A stretch of 11,207 bases of DNA from Prevotella sp. (GCA_031263965.1 JAISES010000334.1:1-11207); one strand, 5' to 3'. Positions 1 to 8,260 are shown, counted from the stretch's first letter. The notes: a model not told the origin generated them from the letters alone. Program-made: numbers and translations.

Positions 1-107
1 CTTTTGTTAACTTTTCTTCTTGAATAGCTTTCATATGACACTAATTGTTAATTAATTATGAACACAAAAATACGATTATTTGACACAAAAATATTACATG
101 CGTTTGA

Positions 108-672
108 TCACCCTACCTGGCAGATCAGTTGAAGGATGCTTTACTTAAAGAGCTCAAAGGTTCTGATGGTAAGGAAAAACGAACATTCAAAGACTTTGAC
201 TCTTTCATAGACTATTATATTACTCTATGCAGAGAAAGGGTAATACTCAATCCCAAAGGAAGAATCCTAGTAGCTGGAACTATCCGTAATTACCAATCTA
301 CGAAGAGTGTGTTAAAGAAATATTCTGCTAATCGTCATGTTAAACTTCGATTTGAATCAATTACAACGGATTTCTACAATGATTTTATTAAATACCTCAA
401 TGAAGCAACCCATGCCAGAGGAAAATATAAACCTAATGTAATCGGTAAGTTTATCAAGAATATTAAAGTATTCATGCGATATGCTTATGAAAATGATTTT
501 ACCTTCAATGATGATTTTAAGAAACGGGAGTTCAAGGTTTTTAAAGAAAATGTACGGACAATCTACCTAACTCTTGATGAATTAGAAGCCCTTTATAAAT
601 TAGATTTATCCGATAAGCCAAGCACAAATCAGAGATAGTTTCTTAATCAGTTGTTATGCAGGACTTATTTAG
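108..672 (+). pseudogene. Relic of a tyrosine recombinase (phage/transposon integrase), truncated at both ends and frameshifted
   Basis: The open part (from TTG 129, or from just after the in-frame stop at 105-107, to TAG 636-638) encodes about 170 residues that look like the SAM-like core-binding domain of Bacteroidetes integrases. Visible marks are the FKDFDSFIDYY helix, the TIRNYQSTKSVLKKY segment, IGKFIKNIKVFMRYAYEND, and the interdomain stretch TIYLTLDELEALYKLDLSDKPS. Intact relatives continue into a segment resembling QVRDLFLIGCYTGLRFSD. Here that continuation appears in another frame from position 625 (QIRDSFLISCYAGL), then stops at 670-672. The reading frame is therefore broken near 624, and the catalytic domain with its Arg-His-Arg-Tyr residues is missing. 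The N-terminal arm-binding domain is also absent: only about 100 bp of non-matching AT-rich sequence precedes it. The region is more AT-rich than purL next to it. I infer a dead remnant of a mobile element; family recognition is by sequence style, without a search. Confidence 0.8.
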
Positions 673-783
673 CCACAAAGGTGTCATAACGTTTTTTTAT
701 TCTTGTCGAGCTTTGTATATTTTTGTTTGACTCTTCGATAAATAAAAGGTTTAAAAAGAAATATCTCATTGAACAGTTTTTTA

Positions 784-814
784 TTGTCGTATTCCTGCCT
801 TTTCATTACCTTTG
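784..814 (+). promoter_or_regulatory. Predicted promoter of purL (Bacteroidetes type)
   Basis: A -7 element TACCTTTG (807-814) exactly matches the Bacteroidetes consensus TAnnTTTG. A -33 element ATTG (783-786) lies 20 bp upstream, within the usual 19-21 bp. Transcription would begin near 820, giving a leader of roughly 37 nt before the purL ATG at 858. No other site in the 639-857 spacer has both elements at correct spacing. Confidence 0.65.
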
Positions 815-857
815 TATACAGGTTCGGCTTAGTTAAATATTAACATGAAATATTAAT

Positions 858-3800
858 ATGGTTTCTTTCTTTCAAACCCTTTCCAAAAGCATTATTGCTG
901 TTCAGACAAACTCGACGCTAAACAACGATTTCATCCGGCGCCTTACATGGGCTTTCAGCGATGCAACGATGCTTGATTCTGATAAAGTTTCAGGCTTTTT
1001 TGTTGGCCCGCGCAGGGAAATGATTACTCCGTGGAGTACCAATGCCGTAGAGATAACCCAGAATATGGGAATTGGAGGTATTGTCCGCATCGAAGAATTC
1101 TTCCCTGTAAACAGCAGTAATGCAGGTCATGACCCCATGCTTCAACGTATCTATGACGGACTGGATCAGGATGTGTTTACTATTAACCGTAAACCTGAAC
1201 CGATCATCGAAATTGATAATATCGAACTGTATAACCAACAGGAAGGACTAGCGCTGAGCAGTGACGAGATTGAATACTTGGACAGTGTAAGCCAAAGATT
1301 GGGCCGGAAACTAACCGACAGCGAAGTATTCGGTTTTTCGCAAGTAAACTCAGAACACTGCCGCCATAAGATTTTCAACGGAACATTTATTATAGACGGG
1401 GAAGAAAAAGAAAGTTCTCTGTTCAAACTAATCAAAAAAACATCGCAAACCAATCCGAATAAATTGGTTTCTGCATACAAAGACAATGTCGCTTTCAACA
1501 AAGGGCCCGAAATAGAACAATTTGCGCCGGCCGAAGGAGACAAGCCAAGTTATTTCGAAGTGAAACCAATCAAATCGGTTATTTCGCTGAAAGCTGAAAC
1601 GCACAATTTTCCTACCACGGTAGAACCGTTCAATGGTGCAGCCACAGGCTCGGGAGGCGAAATACGTGACCGCTTAGGCGGAGGAAAAGCTTCTTTGCCG
1701 ATTGCCGGAACAGCCGTTTATATGACAGCTTATCCGCGTACAAAAGCAGGCAACCAATGGGAAGAAACCATGCCCGTACGCCCTTGGCTGTACCAGACAC
1801 CGGCAGAAATCCTGATCAAAGCATCGAACGGGGCTTCCACATTCGGAAACCATTTCGGACAGCCGTTGATCTGCGGATCGCTGCTTACATTTGAACATCA
1901 GGAAAACCAAAAGAAATTTGCTTACGACAAAGTAATCATGCTTGCCGGAGGTGTCGGCTATGCTAACAAGCGCGACGCCCTGAAAGGCGAACCTAAACCG
2001 GGTGAAAAGGTTGTGATTCTTGGGGGAGACAACTACCGCATCGGTATGGGTGGCGGAGCGGTATCGTCTGTGGATACAGGACAATTTTCGAGCGGTATAG
2101 AACTGAATGCCGTTCAGCGCGCAAATCCCGAAATGCAGAAACGCGCCGCGAATGTAATCCGCGCCTTGTCCGAATCGGAAAACAACCCGATCGTATCTAT
2201 CCACGACCACGGCGCAGGAGGGCATCTGAATTGTCTATCCGAATTAGTGGAAGCTACAGGTGGGAAAATAGATATATCAAAACTTCCGATCGGCGACCCG
2301 ACCCTTTCGTCGAAAGAAATTGTAGGAAACGAAAGCCAGGAACGCATGGGATTGCTCATTCCTGCCGATGCTGCGGAGTATATCAAGCGCATAGCAGACC
2401 GCGAACGCTCGCCGATGTATGTAGTAGGTGAAACCACAGACGACATGAAGTTCGTATTCGAACAGGCTGACGGAAAACGTCCGATAGACCTGAAACTGGA
2501 AGATTTCTTCGGGAAAGCGCCAAAAACTATTATGCGTGACGAGACAATCGAAGAAATATATGCGAATCCCGAATATGAGATTTCCAAACTGGAAGATTAT
2601 ATAAAAAATGTACTTCGACTCGAGGCTGTCGCATGTAAAGATTGGCTGACAAATAAAGTAGACCGTTCCGTAACCGGAAAGGTCGCCCGTCAGCAAACAC
2701 AGGGAGAAATTCAACTGCCTCTGAGCGACCTTGGCGCTGTTGCTTTGGATTACAAGGGAAGGACAGGCATAGCTACCTCGATAGGCCATGCGCCACAGGC
2801 TGCAATGGCCGATCCCGCCGCCGGATCGGTGTTGGCAATTGCCGAATCATTGACAAACATTGTATTTGCTCCGATAGAAGACGGAATAAAGGGTATTTCC
2901 CTGAGCGCCAACTGGATGTGGCCATGCAAAAATCCGGGGGAAGATGCACGCCTGTACAAAGCCGTAGAAGCCTGTTCCGATTTTGCCTGCGAACTGGGAA
3001 TCAATATCCCGACAGGGAAAGACTCATTATCGATGACACAGAAATATGGTGAGGACAAAGTTTACTCACCGGGTACGGTAATTATTTCTGCTGCCGGAGA
3101 AGTGAAAAATATCCGCAAGATAGTATCGCCTGCTCTGGCATATATCAAAGGAACTTATCTGTACTATATAGACTTCTCTTTCGACACTTTCAAACTCGGA
3201 GGTTCGGCATTTGCCCAAGCTATGAGTAAAATCGGAGAAGAAGCTCCAACGGTAAAAGACAGCGAATATTTCAAAAATGCCTTCAATGCCGTACAGGAAC
3301 TGATAGACAGGGGACTGGTGCTTGCCGGACATGACATATCGGCAGGAGGATTGATTACGGCAATGTTGGAAATGTGTTTTGCCAATCCGCGGGGGGGTCT
3401 TGAAGCCCGCCTGGATAAGCTGCACCATACAGACCTGATCAAAGTATTGTTTTCGGAAAATCCGGGTGTATTGCTCCAGATAAAACACAATCATCTGGCA
3501 GAAAAGATTCTTGACGACTACGGCGTCGGCTTCGGTATTATAGCCCGCCCGATAGAAGACCGCAAACTGGTTATCCGGAAAGATACCTTCGTACAGGAGT
3601 TTAATATCGACGAATTGCGCGATATATGGTTCGAACCGTCATATCTGCTTGACAGGAAACAATCGGGAGAAAACCATGCAAAAGCCCGTTTCGACAATTA
3701 TAAGAACCAGCCGCTACAGTTCAATTTCAACCCGTCATTTACCGGCCGATTTGCTCAATACGGCATCAATCCGAACAGGACTGCGCCAACAGGCGTAAAA

Positions 3801-4544
3801 GCCGCAATCATCCGCGAAAAGGGTACGAACGGAGAGCGTGAAATGGCTTACTCTTTATATCTTGCCGGCTTTGACGTGAAGGATGTACACATGACCGATC
3901 TAGCTTCGGGTAGAGAAACATTGGAAGATATCAACCTGATCGTTTTTTGCGGCGGATTCTCAAACTCCGACGTACTGGGTTCGGCAAAAGGATGGGCAGG
4001 CAGCTTCATGTTCAACGAAAAAGCGAAAGAAACTCTCCGCAAATACTACGAACGCAAAGACACATTAAGCCTTGGCGTTTGTAACGGCTGCCAGTTGATG
4101 ATGGAACTGGGACTGGTATATCCCGAACACGAAGCGAAACCAAAAATGGAGCATAACTCATCCCATAAGTTCGAATCTGCTTATGTAAGCGTAGAAATAC
4201 CGAAAAACAATTCTGTTATGTTCGGCTCGCTTTCGGGTAGTAAACTCGGTATTTGGGTAGCGCATGGCGAAGGACGTTTTTCCATGCCTGAGACAGAGCC
4301 GGAATATAACATTGTAGCTAAATATATTTACAGTGAATATCCGGGTAATCCGAACGGTTCGGACTTTAATACCGCGGGGGTAGCTTCGGCAGATGGCCGT
4401 CACCTGGCTATCATGCCTCACCTCGAACGCTCGCTCTTCCCCTGGCAGTGCGGACACCATCCTTTCGAGCATCGTAAAGATGATTTTACTCCCTGGATGG
4501 AAGCATTCGTCAATGCAAGGGAATGGATTAAGAATGTGAAATAA
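858..4544 (+). CDS. purL: Phosphoribosylformylglycinamidine (FGAM) synthase, single-chain large form
   Basis: It converts FGAR, glutamine and ATP to FGAM in the fourth step of de novo purine synthesis, in the cytoplasm. The 1228-residue product is full length for the single-chain form, which fuses PurS-like, PurL-like and PurQ-like parts. The N-terminal region (about 1-140) contains FVGPRxxMITPWSTNAVEITQN. The linker/synthase region has NSEHCRHK at 164-171 and the nucleotide/substrate motif KAETHNFPT at 245-253 (His249), followed by GSGGEIRDRLGGG. A second synthase half contains PTGKDSLSM. From about 979 onward is a class I glutamine amidotransferase domain. Its nucleophile is Cys1075 in GVCNGCQL, and His1188 and Glu1190 in MPHLERSLFPWQ complete the triad. 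The ATG at 858 is chosen because the N-terminus aligns with Bacteroides-like starts (M-x-x-FF). An earlier ATG at 845 stops after three codons. The gene appears monocistronic, with its own promoter and a downstream terminator. No key residue is missing. Confidence 0.97.
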   Translation: MVSFFQTLSKSIIAVQTNSTLNNDFIRRLTWAFSDATMLDSDKVSGFFVGPRREMITPWSTNAVEITQNMGIGGIVRIEEFFPVNSSNAGHDPMLQRIYDGLDQDVFTINRKPEPIIEIDNIELYNQQEGLALSSDEIEYLDSVSQRLGRKLTDSEVFGFSQVNSEHCRHKIFNGTFIIDGEEKESSLFKLIKKTSQTNPNKLVSAYKDNVAFNKGPEIEQFAPAEGDKPSYFEVKPIKSVISLKAETHNFPTTVEPFNGAATGSGGEIRDRLGGGKASLPIAGTAVYMTAYPRTKAGNQWEETMPVRPWLYQTPAEILIKASNGASTFGNHFGQPLICGSLLTFEHQENQKKFAYDKVIMLAGGVGYANKRDALKGEPKPGEKVVILGGDNYRIGMGGGAVSSVDTGQFSSGIELNAVQRANPEMQKRAANVIRALSESENNPIVSIHDHGAGGHLNCLSELVEATGGKIDISKLPIGDPTLSSKEIVGNESQERMGLLIPADAAEYIKRIADRERSPMYVVGETTDDMKFVFEQADGKRPIDLKLEDFFGKAPKTIMRDETIEEIYANPEYEISKLEDYIKNVLRLEAVACKDWLTNKVDRSVTGKVARQQTQGEIQLPLSDLGAVALDYKGRTGIATSIGHAPQAAMADPAAGSVLAIAESLTNIVFAPIEDGIKGISLSANWMWPCKNPGEDARLYKAVEACSDFACELGINIPTGKDSLSMTQKYGEDKVYSPGTVIISAAGEVKNIRKIVSPALAYIKGTYLYYIDFSFDTFKLGGSAFAQAMSKIGEEAPTVKDSEYFKNAFNAVQELIDRGLVLAGHDISAGGLITAMLEMCFANPRGGLEARLDKLHHTDLIKVLFSENPGVLLQIKHNHLAEKILDDYGVGFGIIARPIEDRKLVIRKDTFVQEFNIDELRDIWFEPSYLLDRKQSGENHAKARFDNYKNQPLQFNFNPSFTGRFAQYGINPNRTAPTGVKAAIIREKGTNGEREMAYSLYLAGFDVKDVHMTDLASGRETLEDINLIVFCGGFSNSDVLGSAKGWAGSFMFNEKAKETLRKYYERKDTLSLGVCNGCQLMMELGLVYPEHEAKPKMEHNSSHKFESAYVSVEIPKNNSVMFGSLSGSKLGIWVAHGEGRFSMPETEPEYNIVAKYIYSEYPGNPNGSDFNTAGVASADGRHLAIMPHLERSLFPWQCGHHPFEHRKDDFTPWMEAFVNAREWIKNVK

Positions 4545-4565
4545 TAATTATCACAACATACTCTC

Positions 4566-4642
4566 TGTCATCCTGAGGAACGAAGGATCTCGTTTCTCCA
4601 AAACAAAATATACACGAGATGCTTCCTTCCGTCAGCATGACA
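4566..4642. repeat. REP-like imperfect inverted repeat (candidate interspersed repeat)
   Basis: The left arm 4566-4593 begins TGTCATCCTGAGG and ends GGATCTCGT. The right arm 4614-4642, reverse-complemented, begins TGTCATGCTGACGG and ends GCATCTCGT. The two arms match along their whole length apart from a few substitutions and one indel, and enclose about 20 nt. Both outer ends read TGTCA/TGACA. Similar TGTCATCCTGAG...GAAGGATCTCG sequences are known to me as dispersed intergenic repeats in several bacterial phyla, including Bacteroidota. Only one copy is in this window, so dispersal cannot be shown here. Its place just after purL suits a REP/MITE-like element or an mRNA 3'-end hairpin. Confidence 0.6.
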
Positions 4643-4676
4643 ATAACGAAAATAATGTCGCATTAAATTGTTTTCA

Positions 4677-4694
4677 TTACTTATTAATAAGTAA
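4677..4694. repeat. 18-bp perfect palindrome
   Basis: TTACTTATTAATAAGTAA equals its own reverse complement and lies midway between the REP-like hairpin and the terminator. It could be a protein-binding site or a weak RNA hairpin. No function can be assigned from sequence, and AT-rich composition makes chance less unlikely. Confidence 0.5.
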
Positions 4695-4708
4695 AGATGA
4701 CTTCAATA

Positions 4709-4746
4709 ATAAAAAAAGAGTGATTAAAAAATCACTCTTTTTTTTA
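4709..4746. terminator. Bidirectional intrinsic terminator between purL and rplT
   Basis: GAGTGATT (4718-4725) pairs perfectly with AATCACTC (4730-4737) across an AAAA loop. The stem is flanked by seven A on the left (4711-4717) and eight T on the right (4738-4745). Read on the plus strand the T-run follows the stem, which suits purL. Read on the minus strand the A-run becomes the U-tract, which suits the thrS-infC-rpmI-rplT transcript. Its position between two converging transcription units fits a shared terminator. Confidence 0.9.
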
Positions 4747-4779
4747 TTATCAGAAACTGTTTCTCAGATTTTCTTCTGC

Positions 4780-5124
4780 TTATTTCACTTTCTCTACAAT
4801 TGCTTTGAATGCTTCCGGATGATTCATTGCAAGGTCGGCAAGAACTTTACGGTTGATTTCAACACCGTTTTTGTGTAAAGCTCCCATCAGGCGGGAATAA
4901 GACATTCCTTCAAGGCGTGCTGCTGCGTTGATACGTTGTATCCACAGCGCACGGAAGTTGCGTTTTTTAGCCCGACGGTCACGGAATGCATAGGTAAGAC
5001 CTTTTTCCCATGTGTTTTTGGCTACTGTCCAGACGTTCTTTCTAGCTCCGTAATAGCCTCTTGTTAGTTTTAATACTTTTTTTCTGCGGTTGCGTGAAGC
5101 AACATGATTGACTGATCTTGGCAT
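4780..5124 (-). CDS. rplT: 50S ribosomal protein L20
   Basis: It is an early assembly protein of the large ribosomal subunit that binds 23S rRNA. The 114-residue length is typical. Recognisable segments are the basic N-terminus [19 protein letters not shown], then the family core [36 protein letters not shown] and [21 protein letters not shown]. It is the last gene of the thrS-infC-rpmI-rplT set, 106 nt after rpmI, and a terminator follows. In Gammaproteobacteria and Firmicutes L20 represses this operon by binding its mRNA; whether that happens here is unknown, but the preceding spacer can fold (see the regulatory entry at 5139-5183). Confidence 0.98.
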   Translation of the reverse strand: MPRSVNHVASRNRRKKVLKLTRGYYGARKNVWTVAKNTWEKGLTYAFRDRRAKKRNFRALWIQRINAAARLEGMSYSRLMGALHKNGVEINRKVLADLAMNHPEAFKAIVEKVK

Positions 5125-5138
5125 AATTTAAATGTTTT

Positions 5139-5183
5139 GGATGATAGCGGTTCTCTTATCGGAACTCTTTGGTGCATACATCC
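5139..5183 (-). promoter_or_regulatory. Structured rpmI-rplT spacer, candidate L20-responsive mRNA element
   Basis: On the minus-strand RNA, GGATGTATGC (plus 5183-5174) can pair with GCTATCATCC (plus 5148-5139), giving about nine base pairs with two single-base bulges. Enclosed within is a second small stem, GTTC/GAAC (plus 5165-5162 with 5153-5150), around an 8-nt loop. The structure ends 14 nt before the rplT start. Spacers of 106 nt are long for such an operon. Known L20 leader elements elsewhere are folded mRNA sites mimicking the 23S rRNA target. I see only the folding potential here and infer the role. Confidence 0.35.
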
Positions 5184-5230
5184 GGTTAATAAATCTTTTA
5201 ACTTGCTTTGTCTTAGATAACAATAAACAA

Positions 5231-5428
5231 TTATTTCATTGCTAACAATTGTTTTACAGCTTTTTCATCTGCCTTGTGCACAAGTGTCGCATGAGTAAGA
5301 TTTCTTTTCTGTTTTTTTGTTTTCTTAGTCAGAATGTGACTTTTGAAAGCATGTTTTCTTTTGATTTTTCCTGATCCGGTAAGGGCGAACCTCTTTTTGG
5401 CACCGGAATTAGTCTTCATTTTTGGCAT
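5231..5428 (-). CDS. rpmI: 50S ribosomal protein L35
   Basis: It is a small basic protein of the large ribosomal subunit. The 65-residue length is normal. It begins [14 protein letters not shown] and shows the family pattern [19 protein letters not shown], followed by [14 protein letters not shown]. It lies 45 nt downstream of infC and upstream of rplT, the order found across bacteria. The ATG at 5428 is fixed by the conserved MPKMKT start. Confidence 0.98.
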   Translation of the reverse strand: MPKMKTNSGAKKRFALTGSGKIKRKHAFKSHILTKKTKKQKRNLTHATLVHKADEKAVKQLLAMK

Positions 5429-5473
5429 CTCAGTTAATAATTTAATTATTTAAACACGAATAAACGATTTTGT

Positions 5474-6076
5474 TTATTCTTCTTTTTCTTTTGTTATTTC
5501 TTTTTTCTCTTCCTTCGGTTTTGCCGGAGCCGCTTTTACCGGCTGTTTCTTAGGGGAAAGCATCATTATCATTTTTTTCCCTTCAAGGGCAGGCAGCTGA
5601 TCTACCTTTCCGTAGTCTTCAAGTTCTGTAGCAAAGCGGAGCAATAATACTTCACCTTGTTCTTTGAACAGGATTGAACGCCCTTTGAAGAATACGTATG
5701 CTTTTACCTTAGATCCTTCTTCAAGGAAACTCTTTGCATGTTTAAGCTTGAAGTTAAAGTCATGATCATCGGTTTGTGGTCCGAAACGGATCTCTTTTAC
5801 CACTACTTTTACCGATTTGGCTTTCGCTTCTTTTTGTTTCTTCTTTTGTTGATAAAGAAATTTCTGATAATCAGTAATTCTACAAACAGGAGGATCAGCC
5901 GTTGGAGAAATCTCTACTAAATCAAGTTCAAGTTCATCAGCCAGGCGTAATGCTTCATTTATAGAATAAACTCCTTGTTCGACATTATCTCCGACCAGAC
6001 GGACTTCTCTGGCCCGAATATTTCCATTGATCTTGTGTAATTCTTCTTTCTTTTGATTAAATCTGTTATTTCTCAT
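5474..6076 (-). CDS. infC: Translation initiation factor IF-3
   Basis: IF-3 binds the 30S subunit, prevents premature joining of 50S and checks start-codon pairing. The N domain (about 15-80) contains the interdomain signature around [20 protein letters not shown] at 62-81. A lysine-rich helix links it to the C domain (about 90-175), marked by [15 protein letters not shown]. The 200-residue protein is longer than the roughly 180 of E. coli because of a Lys/Glu/Pro tail (175-200), usual in Bacteroidota relatives. The start is the ATG at 6076, not the AUU used by enterobacteria; the in-frame codon just before it is TGA, so no upstream extension is possible. A clear AAGGAGA (plus 6094-6100) lies about 17 nt upstream, an unusually long spacing. 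It follows thrS by 75 nt. Confidence 0.97.
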   Translation of the reverse strand: MRNNRFNQKKEELHKINGNIRAREVRLVGDNVEQGVYSINEALRLADELELDLVEISPTADPPVCRITDYQKFLYQQKKKQKEAKAKSVKVVVKEIRFGPQTDDHDFNFKLKHAKSFLEEGSKVKAYVFFKGRSILFKEQGEVLLLRFATELEDYGKVDQLPALEGKKMIMMLSPKKQPVKAAPAKPKEEKKEITKEKEE

Positions 6077-6151
6077 TCAAAATTTGTTTGAATTCTCCTT
6101 TTTTGTTTTAGTTGTTTAATATTTGTTTATCAGCTATATAATAATAAATAC

Positions 6152-8104
6152 TTAGGCTTGATGTTCCCATGCATTCATCATTTTTTCCATTTCTTCATTT
6201 AATCGGGCAGCAAAGTTAATAAATTTCATTGAACCTGTATCACCTTCGCCCTGTTTTCTTACCGAAACTTCTTCTGTTTCTGCTTCTTTCTCGCCTACAA
6301 TGAGCAAATAAGGGATTCTTTTTAACTCATTATCGCGAATTTTTCTTCCTATTTTCTCATTACGGTCATCTACTTGCGAACTGATGCCTTGTTGTTTCAG
6401 GTAGCCGGATACTCTATAAGCATAGTCGTTGAATTTCTCACTGATAGGTAATACAACTACCTGATCGGGAGCCAACCACAGCGGGAATTTACCTGCTGTA
6501 TGTTCAATGAGGACGGCAATGAATCGTTCCATCGAGCCGAATGGGGCACGGTGTATCATAACAGGCCGGTGCTTTTGGTTGTCGGCTCCGGCATATTCCA
6601 GCTCGAAGCGTTCGGGCAGGTTATAATCTACCTGAATGGTTCCCAGTTGCCAACGGCGTCCTAACGCATCTTTTACCATGAAATCCAACTTAGGGCCATA
6701 GAAAGCCGCTTCGCCAAGTTCCACTTTTGCGGGTAATCCTTTTTCTTCACAGGCTTCAATGATGGAACGTTCCGCTTTTTCCCAGTTTTCGTCGCTACCT
6801 ATATATTTTTCTCTGTTGCTAGGATCACGCAAGGAAATTTGAGCTTCGAAATTCTCAAAATCCAGAGCCTTAAAGATAATGAATACAATATCCATTACTT
6901 TAAGGAATTCTTCTTTCAGTTGCTCCGGTGTACAGAAAATATGCGCATCATCCTGGGTAAACCCGCGTACACGAGTTAATCCGTGAAGCTCACCGCTTTG
7001 TTCGTAGCGATATACTGTGCCGAATTCAGCCATGCGCAGAGGCAAATCACGGTACGAACGGGGAACTACTTTGTATATTTCGCAATGATGAGGACAGTTC
7101 ATTGGCTTCAACAGAAACTCTTCACCTTCTTCCGGAGTGCTTATCGGCTGGAATGAATCCTTGCCGTATTTAGCGTAATGTCCCGAAGTAACATAAAGTA
7201 ATTTGCTTCCGATATGCGGAGTCATCACTTGCTGATACTCGAACTTCTTCTGAATTTTCTTCAAAAAATCTTCCAGCTTTAAACGTAGTTGCGTTCCGCG
7301 AGGCAGCCACAACGGAAGTCCTTTCCCTACATTTTCGGAGAAAGCAAACAGCTCCAGCTCTTTTCCTATTTTGCGGTGGTCGCGTTTTTTCGCTTCTTCG
7401 AGCATTATCAGATATTCATCCAACATCTTCTTTTTGGGGAAGGTAATCCCGTAAAGCCGGGTAAGCTGTTTACGCTTTTCGTCGCCACGCCAATATGCTC
7501 CGGCGGCGCTAAGTATCTTTACGGCCTTGATGTATGAAGTGTTCGGCAAGTGAGGACCGCGGCACAAGTCGGTAAATACTCCTTGTGTATATGTCGTGAT
7601 TGTTCCGTCTTCCAGATCGTTGATAAGTTCTACTTTGTAGTTCTCGTGACGGTCTTCAAACATTTTAACAGCGTCGGGTTTGGAGATACTTTGGCGTTTA
7701 ATTTCTTCTTTGTTGGCTATCAACTCCATCATTTTAGCCTCTATTTTTGCAAAATCGGCATCTTTTACCGGAGTGTCGCCAAAATCTATATCGTAATAGA
7801 ACCCGTTTTCGATAGCAGGCCCTATACCGAACTTGGCATGCGGGTATAATATTTGTACAGCCTCGGCCATCAAGTGTGCCGATGAATGCCAGTATGCGTG
7901 TTTTCCGTCTTCATCTTCCCATTTCAGAAGCTCGATCGTAGCATCCTCATCAATTGGCCGGGTCAGGTCCCGGACTTGTCCGTTTACTTTTGCTGCAAGG
8001 ACATCTTGCGCCAGACGCGAGCTAATGCTTTCTGCAATTTGCATTGAAGTGGTTCCTTTTTCAAATTCTCGGATGGAACCATCGGGGAATGTAATTTTAA
8101 TCAT
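6152..8104 (-). CDS. thrS: Threonyl-tRNA synthetase
   Basis: It is a class II synthetase that charges tRNA-Thr and edits Ser-tRNA-Thr. The 650 residues include an N-terminal TGS domain (about 1-60). The editing domain has HSSAH (His73, His77) and CRGPH (Cys181, His185), matching the four editing-site residues known in E. coli. The catalytic core has zinc ligands Cys337 in MNCPHH, His388 in QDDAHIF and His518 in MIHRAPFGS. Motif 2 is [11 protein letters not shown]...RVRGFTQDD and motif 3 is [13 protein letters not shown]. The C-terminal anticodon-binding domain is about 545-650. All editing and catalytic residues I can place are intact. It heads the thrS-infC-rpmI-rplT operon, transcribed leftward from the spacer at 8105-8309. 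Confidence 0.98.
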   Translation of the reverse strand: MIKITFPDGSIREFEKGTTSMQIAESISSRLAQDVLAAKVNGQVRDLTRPIDEDATIELLKWEDEDGKHAYWHSSAHLMAEAVQILYPHAKFGIGPAIENGFYYDIDFGDTPVKDADFAKIEAKMMELIANKEEIKRQSISKPDAVKMFEDRHENYKVELINDLEDGTITTYTQGVFTDLCRGPHLPNTSYIKAVKILSAAGAYWRGDEKRKQLTRLYGITFPKKKMLDEYLIMLEEAKKRDHRKIGKELELFAFSENVGKGLPLWLPRGTQLRLKLEDFLKKIQKKFEYQQVMTPHIGSKLLYVTSGHYAKYGKDSFQPISTPEEGEEFLLKPMNCPHHCEIYKVVPRSYRDLPLRMAEFGTVYRYEQSGELHGLTRVRGFTQDDAHIFCTPEQLKEEFLKVMDIVFIIFKALDFENFEAQISLRDPSNREKYIGSDENWEKAERSIIEACEEKGLPAKVELGEAAFYGPKLDFMVKDALGRRWQLGTIQVDYNLPERFELEYAGADNQKHRPVMIHRAPFGSMERFIAVLIEHTAGKFPLWLAPDQVVVLPISEKFNDYAYRVSGYLKQQGISSQVDDRNEKIGRKIRDNELKRIPYLLIVGEKEAETEEVSVRKQGEGDTGSMKFINFAARLNEEMEKMMNAWEHQA

Positions 8105-8159
8105 TTTTTTTAATATTTAGTTTTGCAACTTCTACAAACAAGCTGCTTTTTGGAACTTG

Positions 8160-8195
8160 CAAAAATAATCATTTTACAGATTCAAATGATTATTT
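8160..8195 (-). promoter_or_regulatory. Candidate thrS promoter -7 element overlapped by a 12-bp perfect inverted repeat
   Basis: Read on the minus strand, 8167-8160 is TATTTTTG, an exact match to TAnnTTTG, 56-63 nt upstream of the thrS ATG. The nearest TTTG (plus CAAA 8183-8186) lies only 15 bp upstream, short of the usual 19-21, so the promoter is not certain. AAATAATCATTT (8163-8174) and AAATGATTATTT (8184-8195) are exact reverse complements separated by 9 bp. The left arm overlaps the -7 element, the layout expected for a repressor operator. No T-box or other known leader is visible downstream. Confidence 0.4.
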
Positions 8196-8218
8196 AAGGG
8201 CAAAAAAGTAAACATCTG

Positions 8219-8230
8219 AGCAATATTGCT
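8219..8230. repeat. 12-bp perfect palindrome in the thrS/GH92 spacer
   Basis: AGCAATATTGCT equals its own reverse complement. It sits between the inverted repeat near the thrS promoter and the dyad near the GH92 start, and could serve either divergent gene. Only the symmetry is observed. Confidence 0.4.
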
Positions 8231-8260
8231 TCGTTTCGCGGAAAGAATCTCATTTATTTT

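Noticed and set aside
62..93. Direct repeat ACACAAAAATA at 62-72 and 83-93 near the integrase relic
   Set aside because: Considered as integrase arm sites, but it is short, A-rich and low in complexity, and no core attachment site is visible.
718..725. Second promoter-like TATTTTTG upstream of purL
   Set aside because: It matches TAnnTTTG, but the nearest TTG (703-705) is only 12 bp upstream, so no -33 element sits at workable spacing; the site at 784-814 is better.
1674..2225. 183-codon open frame antisense to purL, and other long antisense frames within purL
   Set aside because: It lies entirely across a highly conserved purL coding region, has no recognisable protein features, and the codon bias of purL explains the open antisense frames.
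5431..5451. AT-only palindromic stretch between infC and rpmI
   Set aside because: It is built from A and T only, in a very AT-rich spacer, and such symmetry is expected by chance.
7289..8120. Plus-strand open frames of 82, 99 and 95 codons across thrS
   Set aside because: They are opposite conserved catalytic and editing sequence of thrS and show no domain or start signal of their own.
8121..8164. TTTTGCAA/TTGCAAAA inverted repeat in the thrS leader
   Set aside because: Eight AT-rich base pairs separated by 28 nt, with no extension on either side, are plausible by chance.
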